Assembly: GCA_015057455.1 (NCBI GenBank)
Contig: SVEH01000014.1
Coordinates: forward strand, 1-64,000
DNA: 64,000 nt
Direction of reading: 5' to 3'
Source of the DNA: Lachnospiraceae bacterium
GTDB lineage: Bacteria; Bacillota; Clostridia; Lachnospirales; Lachnospiraceae
The notes beneath the pieces were generated by a model. It made no database searches, was not told the origin of the DNA, and saw only the letters and a program-made list of their open reading frames with translations. Shown here piece after piece: positions 35,599-44,600 of the stretch. Position numbers and translations under genes: made by a program. How positions within the stretch are numbered: the first letter of the stretch is position 1; every line of letters starts with the position of its first letter.

Positions 35599-37602
35599 TT
35601 AATATAGATAGAAAGTGAATTCCTCCTTTGCCAATTTAATTTTTGCTTTGTGTTTTAAAATCATTTGTTTTACAGGTTCTAATACTTTTCCATTTAAAAA
35701 TGTATGATTTCTTGAGCTATTATCAACTAAGAAATACTCCTTAGCATTAGATGTTATGTAAGCATGAACCTTGCTAATTGTATCATTACCTCCTACATAA
35801 TAATCTACAAATCTGCGACCTCTACCTAATTTAAAATTATTAGAGTTTATATAAATTTTCTCACCTGTGCTTTCTCTTATTAAATATGGCATAGATGTAC
35901 TTACATCTCTTCCATTAACAACGTCACCTGTAACACAATCAATAATAACTGTATTACACTCTGTATTAAGTCCCCCCATTTCATTATTTGTCTGATTATT
36001 GAAGATTTTATTCTCTTCGAAGTTCTTCTTTATATCCTCCATTCGTTTTTTATCATCTTCTTTTATTTGTGCAACTTCTTGCCTTATATTTTCTTGATAT
36101 GTCTCCCTTCCCATTGGCACAGTAACATTAAGATTATTTACTTCTGGATTATTATTTGCGTTCTTTATATTACCAAATACTTTCGCAATATCCTTTGATA
36201 AACCTCCTACTTTTTCTTTAATTATTTTTTTTGCATTATCAGCAAATTCCTTAATGTTATTCACATTATCAGCTCTATCAACAAGCTGTGCGCCATTTAT
36301 ATTACTATTATTGCTATCATTAGCATTATTATCATTATAAATATTTGCAATACTCACGCTATTGGCATCATCTTCTTTTAGGATATTTACCCTATTCATA
36401 TTATTAGCGTTAGTTTCATTTAAAATGTTCACGCCATTCATATTATTTGCGTTTGTTTCATTTAAAATGTTTACACCATTTATGCTATTTGCGTTTGTTT
36501 CATTTAAAATGTTTACACCATTCACGCTATTTGCCTTTGTTTCATTACAAATGTTCATGCCATTTATGTTACTCGCGTTAGTTCCATTATAAACATTAAC
36601 ACTATTTATAGTATTATTCATATTGAAATCATTAAAATTACTTACACTTTCGTTATCTGCTTCATTCATATCGTTATCGCAGCATAGACTTCTTATAATG
36701 TCATCAATACTACAACTATTTGTGTTACTAACGTCACTATCTATAGCAACATTATCTTTTGTATCAATTAAATTGTCTTTTGAAGTGTCTAAATTATTAT
36801 TTAAATCATTTAGATTATTATTTATACTATCTGTTTTATTTATATTATCTGTACCACTTGCTACCACCATTTGTTGTGCTAGACCGTTGGTATTGGTATT
36901 TTCTTTCTCTTCTTCAATTTGTGGTTGAATTGTTATTTGACTTAATAACTCTTCCTTTTTTATAGTATCAATTTCTTCCTCAGAGTACTCTCTTATTGTT
37001 ATTGATTTACTTTTTTTTCTACTGTTTCTGCTAGCAATATTACTTTTATTGCTCATAATAATAATGCTATTAATTAAACAGTTAAACTCATTACTTGAAT
37101 AATTTCCTCTAGCAAGATAATTATTTACTTCTAAAATTAAATTACTTGTAACCCCCATCCTACTAATAATTAACTTTGAAAATTCATATACTATTATTCC
37201 AGGAGTTATTTTATTAACATACTTATCTGTTGGAATACTAATGAAATTCACTACTTTTTTCACATAATCATAATAAATTAACTCTTCATTAAGAATTAAA
37301 TGTTCTATTCCTATGTCCTCCTTTATCAATTGTTCTAAAGTAGATGCTACACTATGTAATATAGTGCAATACATTTTTTCATCGATTCCTTGATCTAAAA
37401 ACTGCTTTAATGTAATTAATGAGTTTACGTTATATTTAAAGTAGCTTCCCTGTTCATCAGTATTATACTGTGTTTTTACTACTCCTTCTCTCTTTTTTTC
37501 AATAAGTTTTTGTACATTCTCTTGGCTGACTTTCTCACTAGCATCTGCTCTGTACACCAAATATAGATTTGGCCCCTCATTTTCATAAGAAAAGCTGCTC
37601 AT
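35599..37602 (-). CDS. DUF6382-FHA protein with Asn-rich repeats
   Basis: A 667-residue protein without membrane segments. Residues about 1-190 form a DUF6382-type domain whose layout (FKYNVNSLITLKQFL, then helices, then HLILNEELIYYDYVKKVVNF) resembles the pseudokinase fold of EssB/YukC. Residues about 230-450 are low complexity, rich in Asn/Asp/Ser and including about six copies of a 14-residue unit NGVNILNETNANNM. Residues about 570-667 are an FHA domain (LGRGRRFVDYYVGG, ISKVHAYI, NHTFLNGKVL) that would bind phosphothreonine or act as a scaffold. It is the last gene of the locus, followed by a terminator. A PP2C phosphatase is encoded at 53.4 kb; no Ser/Thr kinase is in the window. Confidence 0.75.
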   Translation of the reverse strand: MSSFSYENEGPNLYLVYRADASEKVSQENVQKLIEKKREGVVKTQYNTDEQGSYFKYNVNSLITLKQFLDQGIDEKMYCTILHSVASTLEQLIKEDIGIEHLILNEELIYYDYVKKVVNFISIPTDKYVNKITPGIIVYEFSKLIISRMGVTSNLILEVNNYLARGNYSSNEFNCLINSIIIMSNKSNIASRNSRKKSKSITIREYSEEEIDTIKKEELLSQITIQPQIEEEKENTNTNGLAQQMVVASGTDNINKTDSINNNLNDLNNNLDTSKDNLIDTKDNVAIDSDVSNTNSCSIDDIIRSLCCDNDMNEADNESVSNFNDFNMNNTINSVNVYNGTNASNINGMNICNETKANSVNGVNILNETNANSINGVNILNETNANNMNGVNILNETNANNMNRVNILKEDDANSVSIANIYNDNNANDSNNSNINGAQLVDRADNVNNIKEFADNAKKIIKEKVGGLSKDIAKVFGNIKNANNNPEVNNLNVTVPMGRETYQENIRQEVAQIKEDDKKRMEDIKKNFEENKIFNNQTNNEMGGLNTECNTVIIDCVTGDVVNGRDVSTSMPYLIRESTGEKIYINSNNFKLGRGRRFVDYYVGGNDTISKVHAYITSNAKEYFLVDNSSRNHTFLNGKVLEPVKQMILKHKAKIKLAKEEFTFYLY
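36350..36605 (-). repeat. 42-bp in-frame tandem repeat encoding Asn-rich units
   Basis: About six imperfect 42-bp copies encode units like GVNILNETNANNMN within the DUF6382-FHA gene. Copies differ mostly by silent or conservative changes. Long reverse-strand open frames here are by-products of the repeat. Confidence 0.85.
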
Positions 37603-37678
37603 ATAACCATCCTCCTTCTTTTACTTAAGAAGTACTTATCGCATTCAAATAATAATCCATACAATTTATTATTTGCGA

Positions 37679-38143
37679 TTACCATAAAACACTTGCAAAT
37701 ATTGTTCCCAATAATACAGCTGGTGCAAATGGCATTGCATCCTTTCGTGTTTTACATCTTAGCACTAAAGCAATTAAATCAATAACCCCCATAACTAGAA
37801 TAGAACTATATATAATATCTAAACTTTTTGCTGATCCCATATAAAATGTTACAACCATTAAAAGCTTAATATCCCCAAATCCTATTCCATTACCTATTAC
37901 TATTTTCATCAATACCCCCACAATAAAAATACTGATTACTAATAGTAAAGTACTTATCACATTATTTATATATACTGTTTTTTGTGAAATCTCGTATACT
38001 AAAATGCCACTTCGGATTAACATAAAGGAACCTAATATTGTATTAGGAATCCGAAATTCCTTTATGTCCGTTATTGACACTAATAATAACAATATCACTA
38101 ACAGTATATATTTAATAATGTTCACGCTTATACAATTATACAA
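37679..38143 (-). CDS. Type IV prepilin peptidase (A24 family, CpaA-like)
   Basis: A 154-residue membrane protein, the short CpaA/TadV form of prepilin peptidase. The two catalytic Asp lie in SITDIKEFRIPN and GFGDIKLL, separated by membrane helices. It would cleave prepilin or prepilin-like leader peptides at the inner membrane face. No pilin, TadA ATPase or TadB/C gene is in the window; here it sits inside a type VII secretion-like locus just upstream of the DUF6382-FHA gene. The start is probably TTG at 38143 behind GGAGGAG. Confidence 0.82.
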   Translation of the reverse strand: MYNCISVNIIKYILLVILLLLVSITDIKEFRIPNTILGSFMLIRSGILVYEISQKTVYINNVISTLLLVISIFIVGVLMKIVIGNGIGFGDIKLLMVVTFYMGSAKSLDIIYSSILVMGVIDLIALVLRCKTRKDAMPFAPAVLLGTIFASVLW

Positions 38144-38261
38144 AAAATATATTCTCCTCCTAACTAAGTTACAGAAATAATTACGAGGATACTCTTTTTT
38201 AATACTCCTTGTCCTTGCGTAATATTATTGTAACATTTATTTAATTTTTTGTCAATTTTTT

Positions 38262-38468
38262 TTAATATTTTTTAAAGTTATTTGATACCTGTATCAAACT
38301 CCCTTGCACCATAGATATTAAACTTATTATCCCCCTCGCGTTATCACTATCAAAGCCTTTATCTACAAGAGTTTTTACTTCTTCAATATCTACTATAGCT
38401 ACACGTTCCACTTCCTCTGCTAAAGCATATATTTTCTCTAAATCCTTCTCTAATTCAATATTTTTCAT
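38262..38468 (-). CDS. Small helical protein of the T7SS-like locus
   Basis: A 68-residue protein predicted as two helices (KDLEKIYALAEEVERV and ISLISMVQGSLIQVSNN). It lacks the WXG motif but has the size and hairpin-like layout of secreted partners in type VII loci. The ATG at 38468 follows GAGAGG with 6 bases; an upstream in-frame codon at 38492 is not supported. The function is unknown; context suggests a substrate or chaperone. Confidence 0.55.
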   Translation of the reverse strand: MKNIELEKDLEKIYALAEEVERVAIVDIEEVKTLVDKGFDSDNARGIISLISMVQGSLIQVSNNFKKY

Positions 38469-38612
38469 AAATAACCTCTCATTAATAAGCATTACTAATT
38501 GTTAAGTAATTATTACATTGCACCCAACATTATTGCATTACATCTCTCTCTAGTTTCTTACATACTACACGCCATATATTCAGCCTCTTATAATTTCTTA
38601 ACTACTACGCTC

Positions 38613-38855
38613 TTAAAATATATCCCCTGGTAATGTTTTAACTTCTACACTACTACATTCTTCCTTTAACATATCCAAATACTCTGCAGACTTATTCATG
38701 TCCTCAACAATATCTTTATATAAATCCATCACGATATCTGCCGTATCACCTTGCCAATACAATGGCATACACTTAAATATGTTATCTATCATTTTCAAAT
38801 TCTGTTGAATTTCTTCCGCAATAATTGCAACCACTTCTTTTGCGTTATTCTCCAT
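38613..38855 (-). CDS. WXG100-like small protein
   Basis: An 80-residue helical hairpin. The turn reads PLYWQGDTADIV, with a WQG tripeptide at the centre, matching the W-x-G signature of WXG100 substrates of type VII secretion. Flanking helices are VVAIIAEEIQQNLKMIDNIF and DLYKDIVEDMNKSAEYLDML. The ATG at 38855 is preferred to a TTG at 38876. It would be exported as a dimer by the EssC motor encoded upstream. The C-terminal YxxxD/E signal is present in approximate form (YLDMLKEE). Confidence 0.75.
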   Translation of the reverse strand: MENNAKEVVAIIAEEIQQNLKMIDNIFKCMPLYWQGDTADIVMDLYKDIVEDMNKSAEYLDMLKEECSSVEVKTLPGDIF

Positions 38856-39001
38856 CTCTCCACATCCTATCTCCAATATGTTTTTTTATATACTATATAT
38901 TTTATTTATTATATACTTCTTCAATATCTAATATATTTTTACTAATCTAATAATAAGTTTGCTTACATATAACTATTATCTCTCCCTATATGCTTATTAT
39001 T

Positions 39002-39349
39002 TTATACTTCTCCAATAAGCTTAACCTTTTCTAATAGATCACTCACCTTGCCTTCACATTTCACATAATTACTTACAGACCTTTCCACACAACCGATTAT
39101 GTAATCTAGCTCCATGCATATTCTTGAAAGCCTAGTACATTCTTTATTTAAATCACCGATTATGGCACTTTGTCTTTCAACAATGTTCACTAATAAGCTA
39201 TCTTCCTCTATTTCAACTAGTCTATATATATTATCCTCTAATTCCTTTACAATTTTTCTTAGTTCAACACTATCTTGTGTTAATTTCTTATTATCATATT
39301 GTATAAAATTCATATTAACCTTGTATGATGTATTAGTAATTAAATACAT
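39002..39349 (-). CDS. Helical WXG100-like protein of the T7SS-like locus (a)
   Basis: A 115-residue protein with long helices (SVELRKIVKELEDNIYRLV and IVERQSAIIGDLNKECTRLS) and no signal peptide. No WXG tripeptide is seen, but length, helical content and position suit a WXG100 or LXG-type partner. The ATG at 39349 follows GGAG with 7 bases. It has the same length as its upstream neighbour, which may mean a heterodimer. Confidence 0.6.
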   Translation of the reverse strand: MYLITNTSYKVNMNFIQYDNKKLTQDSVELRKIVKELEDNIYRLVEIEEDSLLVNIVERQSAIIGDLNKECTRLSRICMELDYIIGCVERSVSNYVKCEGKVSDLLEKVKLIGEV

Positions 39350-39405
39350 CCATACGCTCCTTTCTCCATTATTCATTTATCCCATCTATATATACACGCC
39401 ACCGT

Positions 39406-39753
39406 CTATATCTCGTTTAGTATTTTCGTTATGCTTGCTAAATCAATTATGCCACTTGGCGCTTCTCTAAACATAATTCTTTCTTCTAAACACTCACTCT
39501 CATTATCCATTTCACATTTTTTATAATAATTAATCACCTCATATATAGCTGTAGTTATGCTGCGAATATTGTATCTTTGCGCAGTTGCATTCTCTATATT
39601 TTTATTAAGCTGCTGCACCCTGTCATACTCTCCATCTATATACTCAAATTTACTTACTATCTTTTTTAATTCCTCTATATACACCCCTAATCTTTTATTA
39701 ATATATTCAAGATTCTGAGCTGCTTGCATCATTATATTCCCATCAAACTTCAC
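39406..39753 (-). CDS. Helical WXG100-like protein of the T7SS-like locus (b)
   Basis: A 115-residue helical protein beginning VKFDGNIMMQAAQNLEYINK and continuing GVYIEELKKIVSKFE. The C-terminal part contains a conserved-looking REAPSGIIDLASITKIL. I place the start at GTG 39753, which follows GGGGAG by 6 bases; ATG codons upstream lack a ribosome binding site. It is the first gene after the internal terminator. The function is inferred from context only. Confidence 0.58.
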   Translation of the reverse strand: MKFDGNIMMQAAQNLEYINKRLGVYIEELKKIVSKFEYIDGEYDRVQQLNKNIENATAQRYNIRSITTAIYEVINYYKKCEMDNESECLEERIMFREAPSGIIDLASITKILNEI

Positions 39754-39865
39754 CTTATTCTCCCCTTCCGTCATATACTTCTTCATCTTTTCATACAAAT
39801 TTTTTCAGACTAAACTCAAAACCTTAGTCCATATAATACACCAAATACTTCTTAAAAAAAAGCAA

Positions 39866-39892
39866 ATCTGACAGATAACCATTCTGTCAGAT
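39866..39892 (-). terminator. Internal terminator of the T7SS-like locus
   Basis: ATCTGACAG / CTGTCAGAT is followed on the minus strand by TTGCTTTTTTTT. It lies directly after the YukD-like gene and divides the locus into a machinery part (essC to yukD) and a small-protein part. Confidence 0.85.
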
Positions 39893-39899
39893 ATTTAAC

Positions 39900-40148
39900 C
39901 TAAATTAATATTAATTCTGCTCCATCAAGGACATTATAATCCCCTAACGTGTGCATATTGTTCATAATAATCCCATCAGAAATAGAAGACAACATCATAT
40001 CTCTTGTTCTAAGTAATACATCCTTTTTCTCTTTTTGACATATAACACTACATACTTCTTCAATAATTTCATCTATAAGCACTTCTTTATTAAGCTTAAA
40101 ATCATATGTCTTTTTCAAACTAGGCACTTGAATTTCTACCATTATCAT
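39900..40148 (-). CDS. YukD/EsaB-like ubiquitin-fold protein of type VII secretion
   Basis: An 82-residue protein starting MIMVEIQVPSLKKTYDFKLNK and ending LGDYNVLDGAELILI, the beta-grasp pattern of YukD/EsaB. EsaB-type proteins are required for or regulate type VIIb secretion; they share the ubiquitin fold but lack the C-terminal Gly pair and do not conjugate. The start ATG follows GGAGG. The position next to essC supports the assignment. It is not closely related in sequence to the secreted ubiquitin protein at 25-26 kb. Confidence 0.8.
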   Translation of the reverse strand: MIMVEIQVPSLKKTYDFKLNKEVLIDEIIEEVCSVICQKEKKDVLLRTRDMMLSSISDGIIMNNMHTLGDYNVLDGAELILI

Positions 40149-40198
40149 ATTTATCCTCCATTCTGTTTTATCTATCTTACCATCACAAACTCGCTTTG

Positions 40199-40825
40199 TT
40201 ATAGAGCCCTCTCTATATTTTCCTTGCTCATTAACATATCTACATCATCTGTAACATTCCTTATAAATGTCTCATAAATCTCTATTTTTCCAACTATATT
40301 ACATTCTTTGTTAAATTTCTTAATACTAAGCGTTCTATCTTCATTAACACTTCCAAAAATCTCATTTTCATATTCTCCTTCACTATCCAACACATCATTT
40401 TTAATAATATCCTTTATAAAACCTTCTTCAATCAAATAATCTACTATTTCATTTGAAGGAATTACACCTATAACTAATTGACCTTCCTTTGTAGGACTCT
40501 GTCTTAAAAAAACTGTATTTTTCTTGGTTTTATACAAAATAATTCTTTCATTATTAATACAATTCTTTATATCAAAGATACTATTTGCCACCTTCAAATG
40601 CTCCATTATCTCATTTAATTCCTGGCAAATAATTATCTTATTACTATGTTCATCTAAATATACATTTTTCCTCCTTGCCAATGTATACAATGCATAATGT
40701 ATATTTTTCTTTAGGCTACTACTTTCATCAAAAATAAAGCCATATATCTTGTTCATTTTCTTCAAAGAAGCCAAACATAATAATTCCATCGTTGTTATAA
40801 CATATCCTTTAACACATTCTGTCAT
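40199..40825 (-). CDS. Unknown protein of the T7SS-like locus
   Basis: A 208-residue soluble protein, alpha/beta, with the segments MELLCLASLKKMNKIYGFI and GQLVIGVIPSNEIVDYLIEE. I do not recognise the family. Size, soluble character and location between the regulator and yukD recall EspG-like or other substrate chaperones of ESX loci, but that is a guess. Its start overlaps the end of the LytTR gene; the ATG at 40825 follows AAGGAG with 7 bases. Confidence 0.6.
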   Translation of the reverse strand: MTECVKGYVITTMELLCLASLKKMNKIYGFIFDESSSLKKNIHYALYTLARRKNVYLDEHSNKIIICQELNEIMEHLKVANSIFDIKNCINNERIILYKTKKNTVFLRQSPTKEGQLVIGVIPSNEIVDYLIEEGFIKDIIKNDVLDSEGEYENEIFGSVNEDRTLSIKKFNKECNIVGKIEIYETFIRNVTDDVDMLMSKENIERAL

Positions 40826-41537
40826 AGCCAAGCTCCTTTAATACTTTCTTGTAGCGTCTAGATACTGGTACAACTTCTTCATTTTTGAGAATCACTTCTT
40901 GACCAGTAAGATCAATATGTCGTATATACTCTCTGTTCACCATAAAACTCCTGTGGGTTCGAACGAAATTATACTCTAACTCTTCTTCAATTTTGTCCAT
41001 AGTCGAATAAAATCCCACTTCTTTGTTTTCATATCTTATATATATTTTTTTATTTCTAGCTTCAAAATAGGAAATCTCTTTATACGGAATGTTCACCAAT
41101 CCATTACTTGTTGAAATAACATAGGATTCTTTACTTTCGTATTTCTTCATTTTGGCAACATATGCTTCAAATACTTCATTTGTCACTCTTCGCACATCAT
41201 CTTCCACTGCAGGTTGAAGTATAAGACCTGCTGGCATTATATCAGGTCTTAAATACTCCCTAGGTGACATCTCACCATCTGCCATAACAATCATATATGC
41301 TGCTTCATAGCATTTACGCAAATACTTTGCATAACTTAATCCTTCATCTTCTGCTAAATCAAAACAGATAATATCTAGCATTGGATTTTTCTCAATTTTT
41401 TTCTTAACATCTTCCAATTTACTATAAAAATCCATTGCCCATTTATCTTTACTTACTATTGCCGCATTGATGCGACTAGCATCTCTTACCATTATTAGTT
41501 CTTGCATATCATTGCAAAATGCCATTAATGATACCAT
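40809..41537 (-). CDS. LytTR-family response regulator
   Basis: A 242-residue regulator. The N-terminal ~120 residues look like a receiver domain with a possible phospho-acceptor Asp in IICFDLAED, though divergent. Residues about 140-240 are a LytTR DNA-binding domain (EISYFEARNKKIYIRYENKE, FVRTHRSFMVNREYIRHI). No histidine kinase is adjacent, so it may respond to an unlinked kinase or act without phosphorylation. Located directly after essC, it is a likely controller of the secretion locus. The start ATG follows GAGGG. Confidence 0.85.
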   Translation of the reverse strand: MVSLMAFCNDMQELIMVRDASRINAAIVSKDKWAMDFYSKLEDVKKKIEKNPMLDIICFDLAEDEGLSYAKYLRKCYEAAYMIVMADGEMSPREYLRPDIMPAGLILQPAVEDDVRRVTNEVFEAYVAKMKKYESKESYVISTSNGLVNIPYKEISYFEARNKKIYIRYENKEVGFYSTMDKIEEELEYNFVRTHRSFMVNREYIRHIDLTGQEVILKNEEVVPVSRRYKKVLKELGYDRMC

Positions 41538-41545
41538 TTACTCAC

Positions 41546-41681
41546 CCTCTAATTAAACTTGTACAACTAAACGTACTCAATTACATTATGTTACAGCTGT
41601 ACTCTATCCTCTTATTAAAAACTTGTACAAATAACCTTACATCATTTCATAATGTTACAACTTGCTACTATCCTCTAATTA
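41546..41681. repeat. Tandem direct repeat between essC and the LytTR gene
   Basis: Two copies of about 62-64 bases (41546-41607, 41608-41671) share CCTCT-ATTAAA, CTTGTACAA and CATTATGTTACA-type blocks, and a third copy begins at 41672, running into the last codons of essC. LytTR proteins bind direct repeats, so these could be binding sites for the adjacent regulator. Confidence 0.6.
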
Positions 41682-44600
41682 TAGGAATATTTATATCTTG
41701 GGCTTGCTCAAAATCCAGCTCACATTCACTTGTACAAATTCCTGTGTTATAATCCATAAAGTTATTATAAACCTCATATCCCTTTAACTTTCTATTAGAA
41801 TCTAACTCTGTTTCCATTATGAAATAAATATTATATCCACTTCCCTTTTCAGAAACATTTTCCATAAATGCTTTAGCATCTAATCCTGACTTTAATGGTT
41901 TATATATAGCCTTTATAAATCGCTCCATATCTCCAAATATATAGATTTTTTCTTCCCTTGGACTATCTTTTCTAGCCTTAAATTCTTCTGCCAAATCTTC
42001 CATCATTGCATTAAACTCTTGCATAGTAGTAACATAATTAACCTTTAATCTCTGTGCTACAGTTGCATATAATTGCTTAGTAAAGTCAACAACATATACC
42101 TTATCCTTCTTATTAACTGATGCCAAAGATATAAGCACCTTCATAATTCCAGTCTTTCCAGTACTTGCTGCTCCAGCCACTTTATAAACAAATGTGTCAT
42201 CAAGATTTACACAATGCATCTTGTTGTCTTTAATATTTTCGCCTAATGGAAGTTTGTTCTCCTTAAGCATTTGCTTAACTACCTTATTATTTTTGTGCGT
42301 AGTCCATGTTATCTTTGGTAAATTGCTAACCTCTACAACCTTAATCCTCTTAATATTTAAGTCTTTTTCTTTTGGCTCAACATTAGCTTCAACACTATCA
42401 TTTATCACTATGTCTGTATTATTACTATTTTCTTTACTAACCTCTATTGCAGCGTCTATCAATCCCTTAGCCTTATCCTTTGCTGTACCTTTTGCTATAC
42501 CTTTTGAACTCTCTTTAGATGTACTTTGATTTGTTTTTAACACATCTGTTTCCTTGCTGTCATCTTGTATGTTTTCTGTTAAGCTTGATTTGCTTTCTTT
42601 TAATTTACTCTTCTTTTGTTTAGTGTCCGTTTGCTTAACTTCTTTTAAATCTGTCTTTTCATCATCTTTTTTACCTTTCTTTGCCAGAATAGGTTTTGTA
42701 ATAAGCTCAGCATTTACAACAGGTTTTAACTTCACTTTACCATTAATATGATCCTTTATTATCTCACTTCTCTTAGCATCATTTGCCTCACCATAAGGCA
42801 ATGCCACCTGGAATTCAAGAACCTTATTGTTAATTAACGCTACTCCTCTACCTGGAATATTTGCCTTTGGCATAACCATTTCACCAACATAGTGTAAACA
42901 TTGCATATATTCGTATTTGTCTCTTAGTTGCATACAGATACTTGTTTTAAACACGCTTGCCAATCTACTTGTAACAGCGCTTGCACCTAATCCACTTGCT
43001 GATGCAAGAACATATACACCTACTGACATTCCGTCCTTTAAAATATCCATAATCTTTGATTCATATCGTGCAGTCTTATAACGACATAGCTTTACAATGT
43101 CATCAATAACAACCATAATCATCTGTTCTTTAGTCTTGTTGTCCTTCCAACTTTGAATTATATCTCCACCTAGATTATCTTCTTTACGAGAATCTATAAT
43201 CTTTTGAATCTCCTCAAGAATATCTTCTACTGAATCACAATCATAATTTTTACCGTCCAAATACAACATTTTCATCATATCTGCATCTCTAAATACTTTC
43301 ATTGCTCCACTATTAAAATCTATACCATATATAGCTACTTCCTCTGAATCATATCTATCTATTACATCATAGACAACAGTTTGCAAAAATGTTGATTTGC
43401 CACTCATAATACCTCCATAAACAATTGTGTGGCCATCTTCTACCATATTTATATAGAAGTTTTCTTGCTTCTTTCCATATGGATCATCATATACGCCTAC
43501 CAATGCCTCATATCGATTCATAAATGGTTTACTAACCAACTCATTATGATTAATCTTAGTATGTAACTCATCTAAAATAAATGGTTGCATTTTGTATTTA
43601 TCCTTTGCTATGTCACTTATTTCTTTAGTTATAGCACTAAGTTCAGTCTTATATTCAGTCATTGGAAGTAGAATATCCTCGTCGTCAGCTTTTCGTATAA
43701 TTTCAACTGCCTGCTCATGTATAGTTTTAAACTCAGATTTGTCTACTAGAATAAATAATCCAACAAAATTACATAATTTCTTACTATTTAAACTAGTTCT
43801 TTCATATTCAATATTCTCCTCTGCAAGCTTGTCATATAACTTATTTATAACTAATTCAAAATCTTCTTCATTTAAATCTGAAGAATAAATAATATTAATC
43901 TTCTTATTCACATTAATAAGTAGATAAATTAACTTCTCGATAAATAAAAATCTTAGCTGTTCTTTCTTCTTAATAATCTTTCCTAATTTAAAATCATTTA
44001 CCTTACCATTATATTCAATTAATTCAGCACATGGCTTTTTCTCAATAATTCGTTCATCATATATTTCTCCAGTATAAACCGTCTGAATCTCTTCAAATAT
44101 TTCATCATTACCAACTTGAATATATGCGCCACCAACATTTGTAATCTTAGATGCCACAGTATTATGTAAAACATCATAACTATCCTGTTCATCTAATACC
44201 TTTAGACAAATTCTATACTTAGAATTACTCCAAATGTTATCGTCTACATTACCACTAGGTTTTTGAGTCGCTAACAATAGATTAATCCCTAAACTTCTAC
44301 CTAGTTGAGATATACCTATAAGCTCTTTTATAAACTCTGGCTCCTTCTCCTTAAGTCTTGCAAATTCGTCCACAATTATAAACAAATACGGTACTTTTAC
44401 AGGGATTTCTCCACACTTATTTAGTTTAATCAACATATCAATGTTGTTAAGTCCATATGTCGCCAACATTTTCTGTCTTCTATCCACTTCACCCTTTAAA
44501 GTCACCAATGCCCTATCCACAATTTCCTTAGATAGATTGTTAATATTACCAACCACATGTGGAATATCAGATAACTCATATCCCATAATTCCACCCTTGT

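Noticed and set aside
36362-36965. Plus-strand open frames within the DUF6382-FHA gene
   Set aside because: They are reverse images of the 42-bp repeat and Asn-rich linker, with no ribosome binding site.
39900-40148. Relationship between the YukD-like protein and the secreted ubiquitin
   Set aside because: Both have the ubiquitin fold, but sequence similarity is negligible and YukD is a native type VII component; one is not the source of the other.
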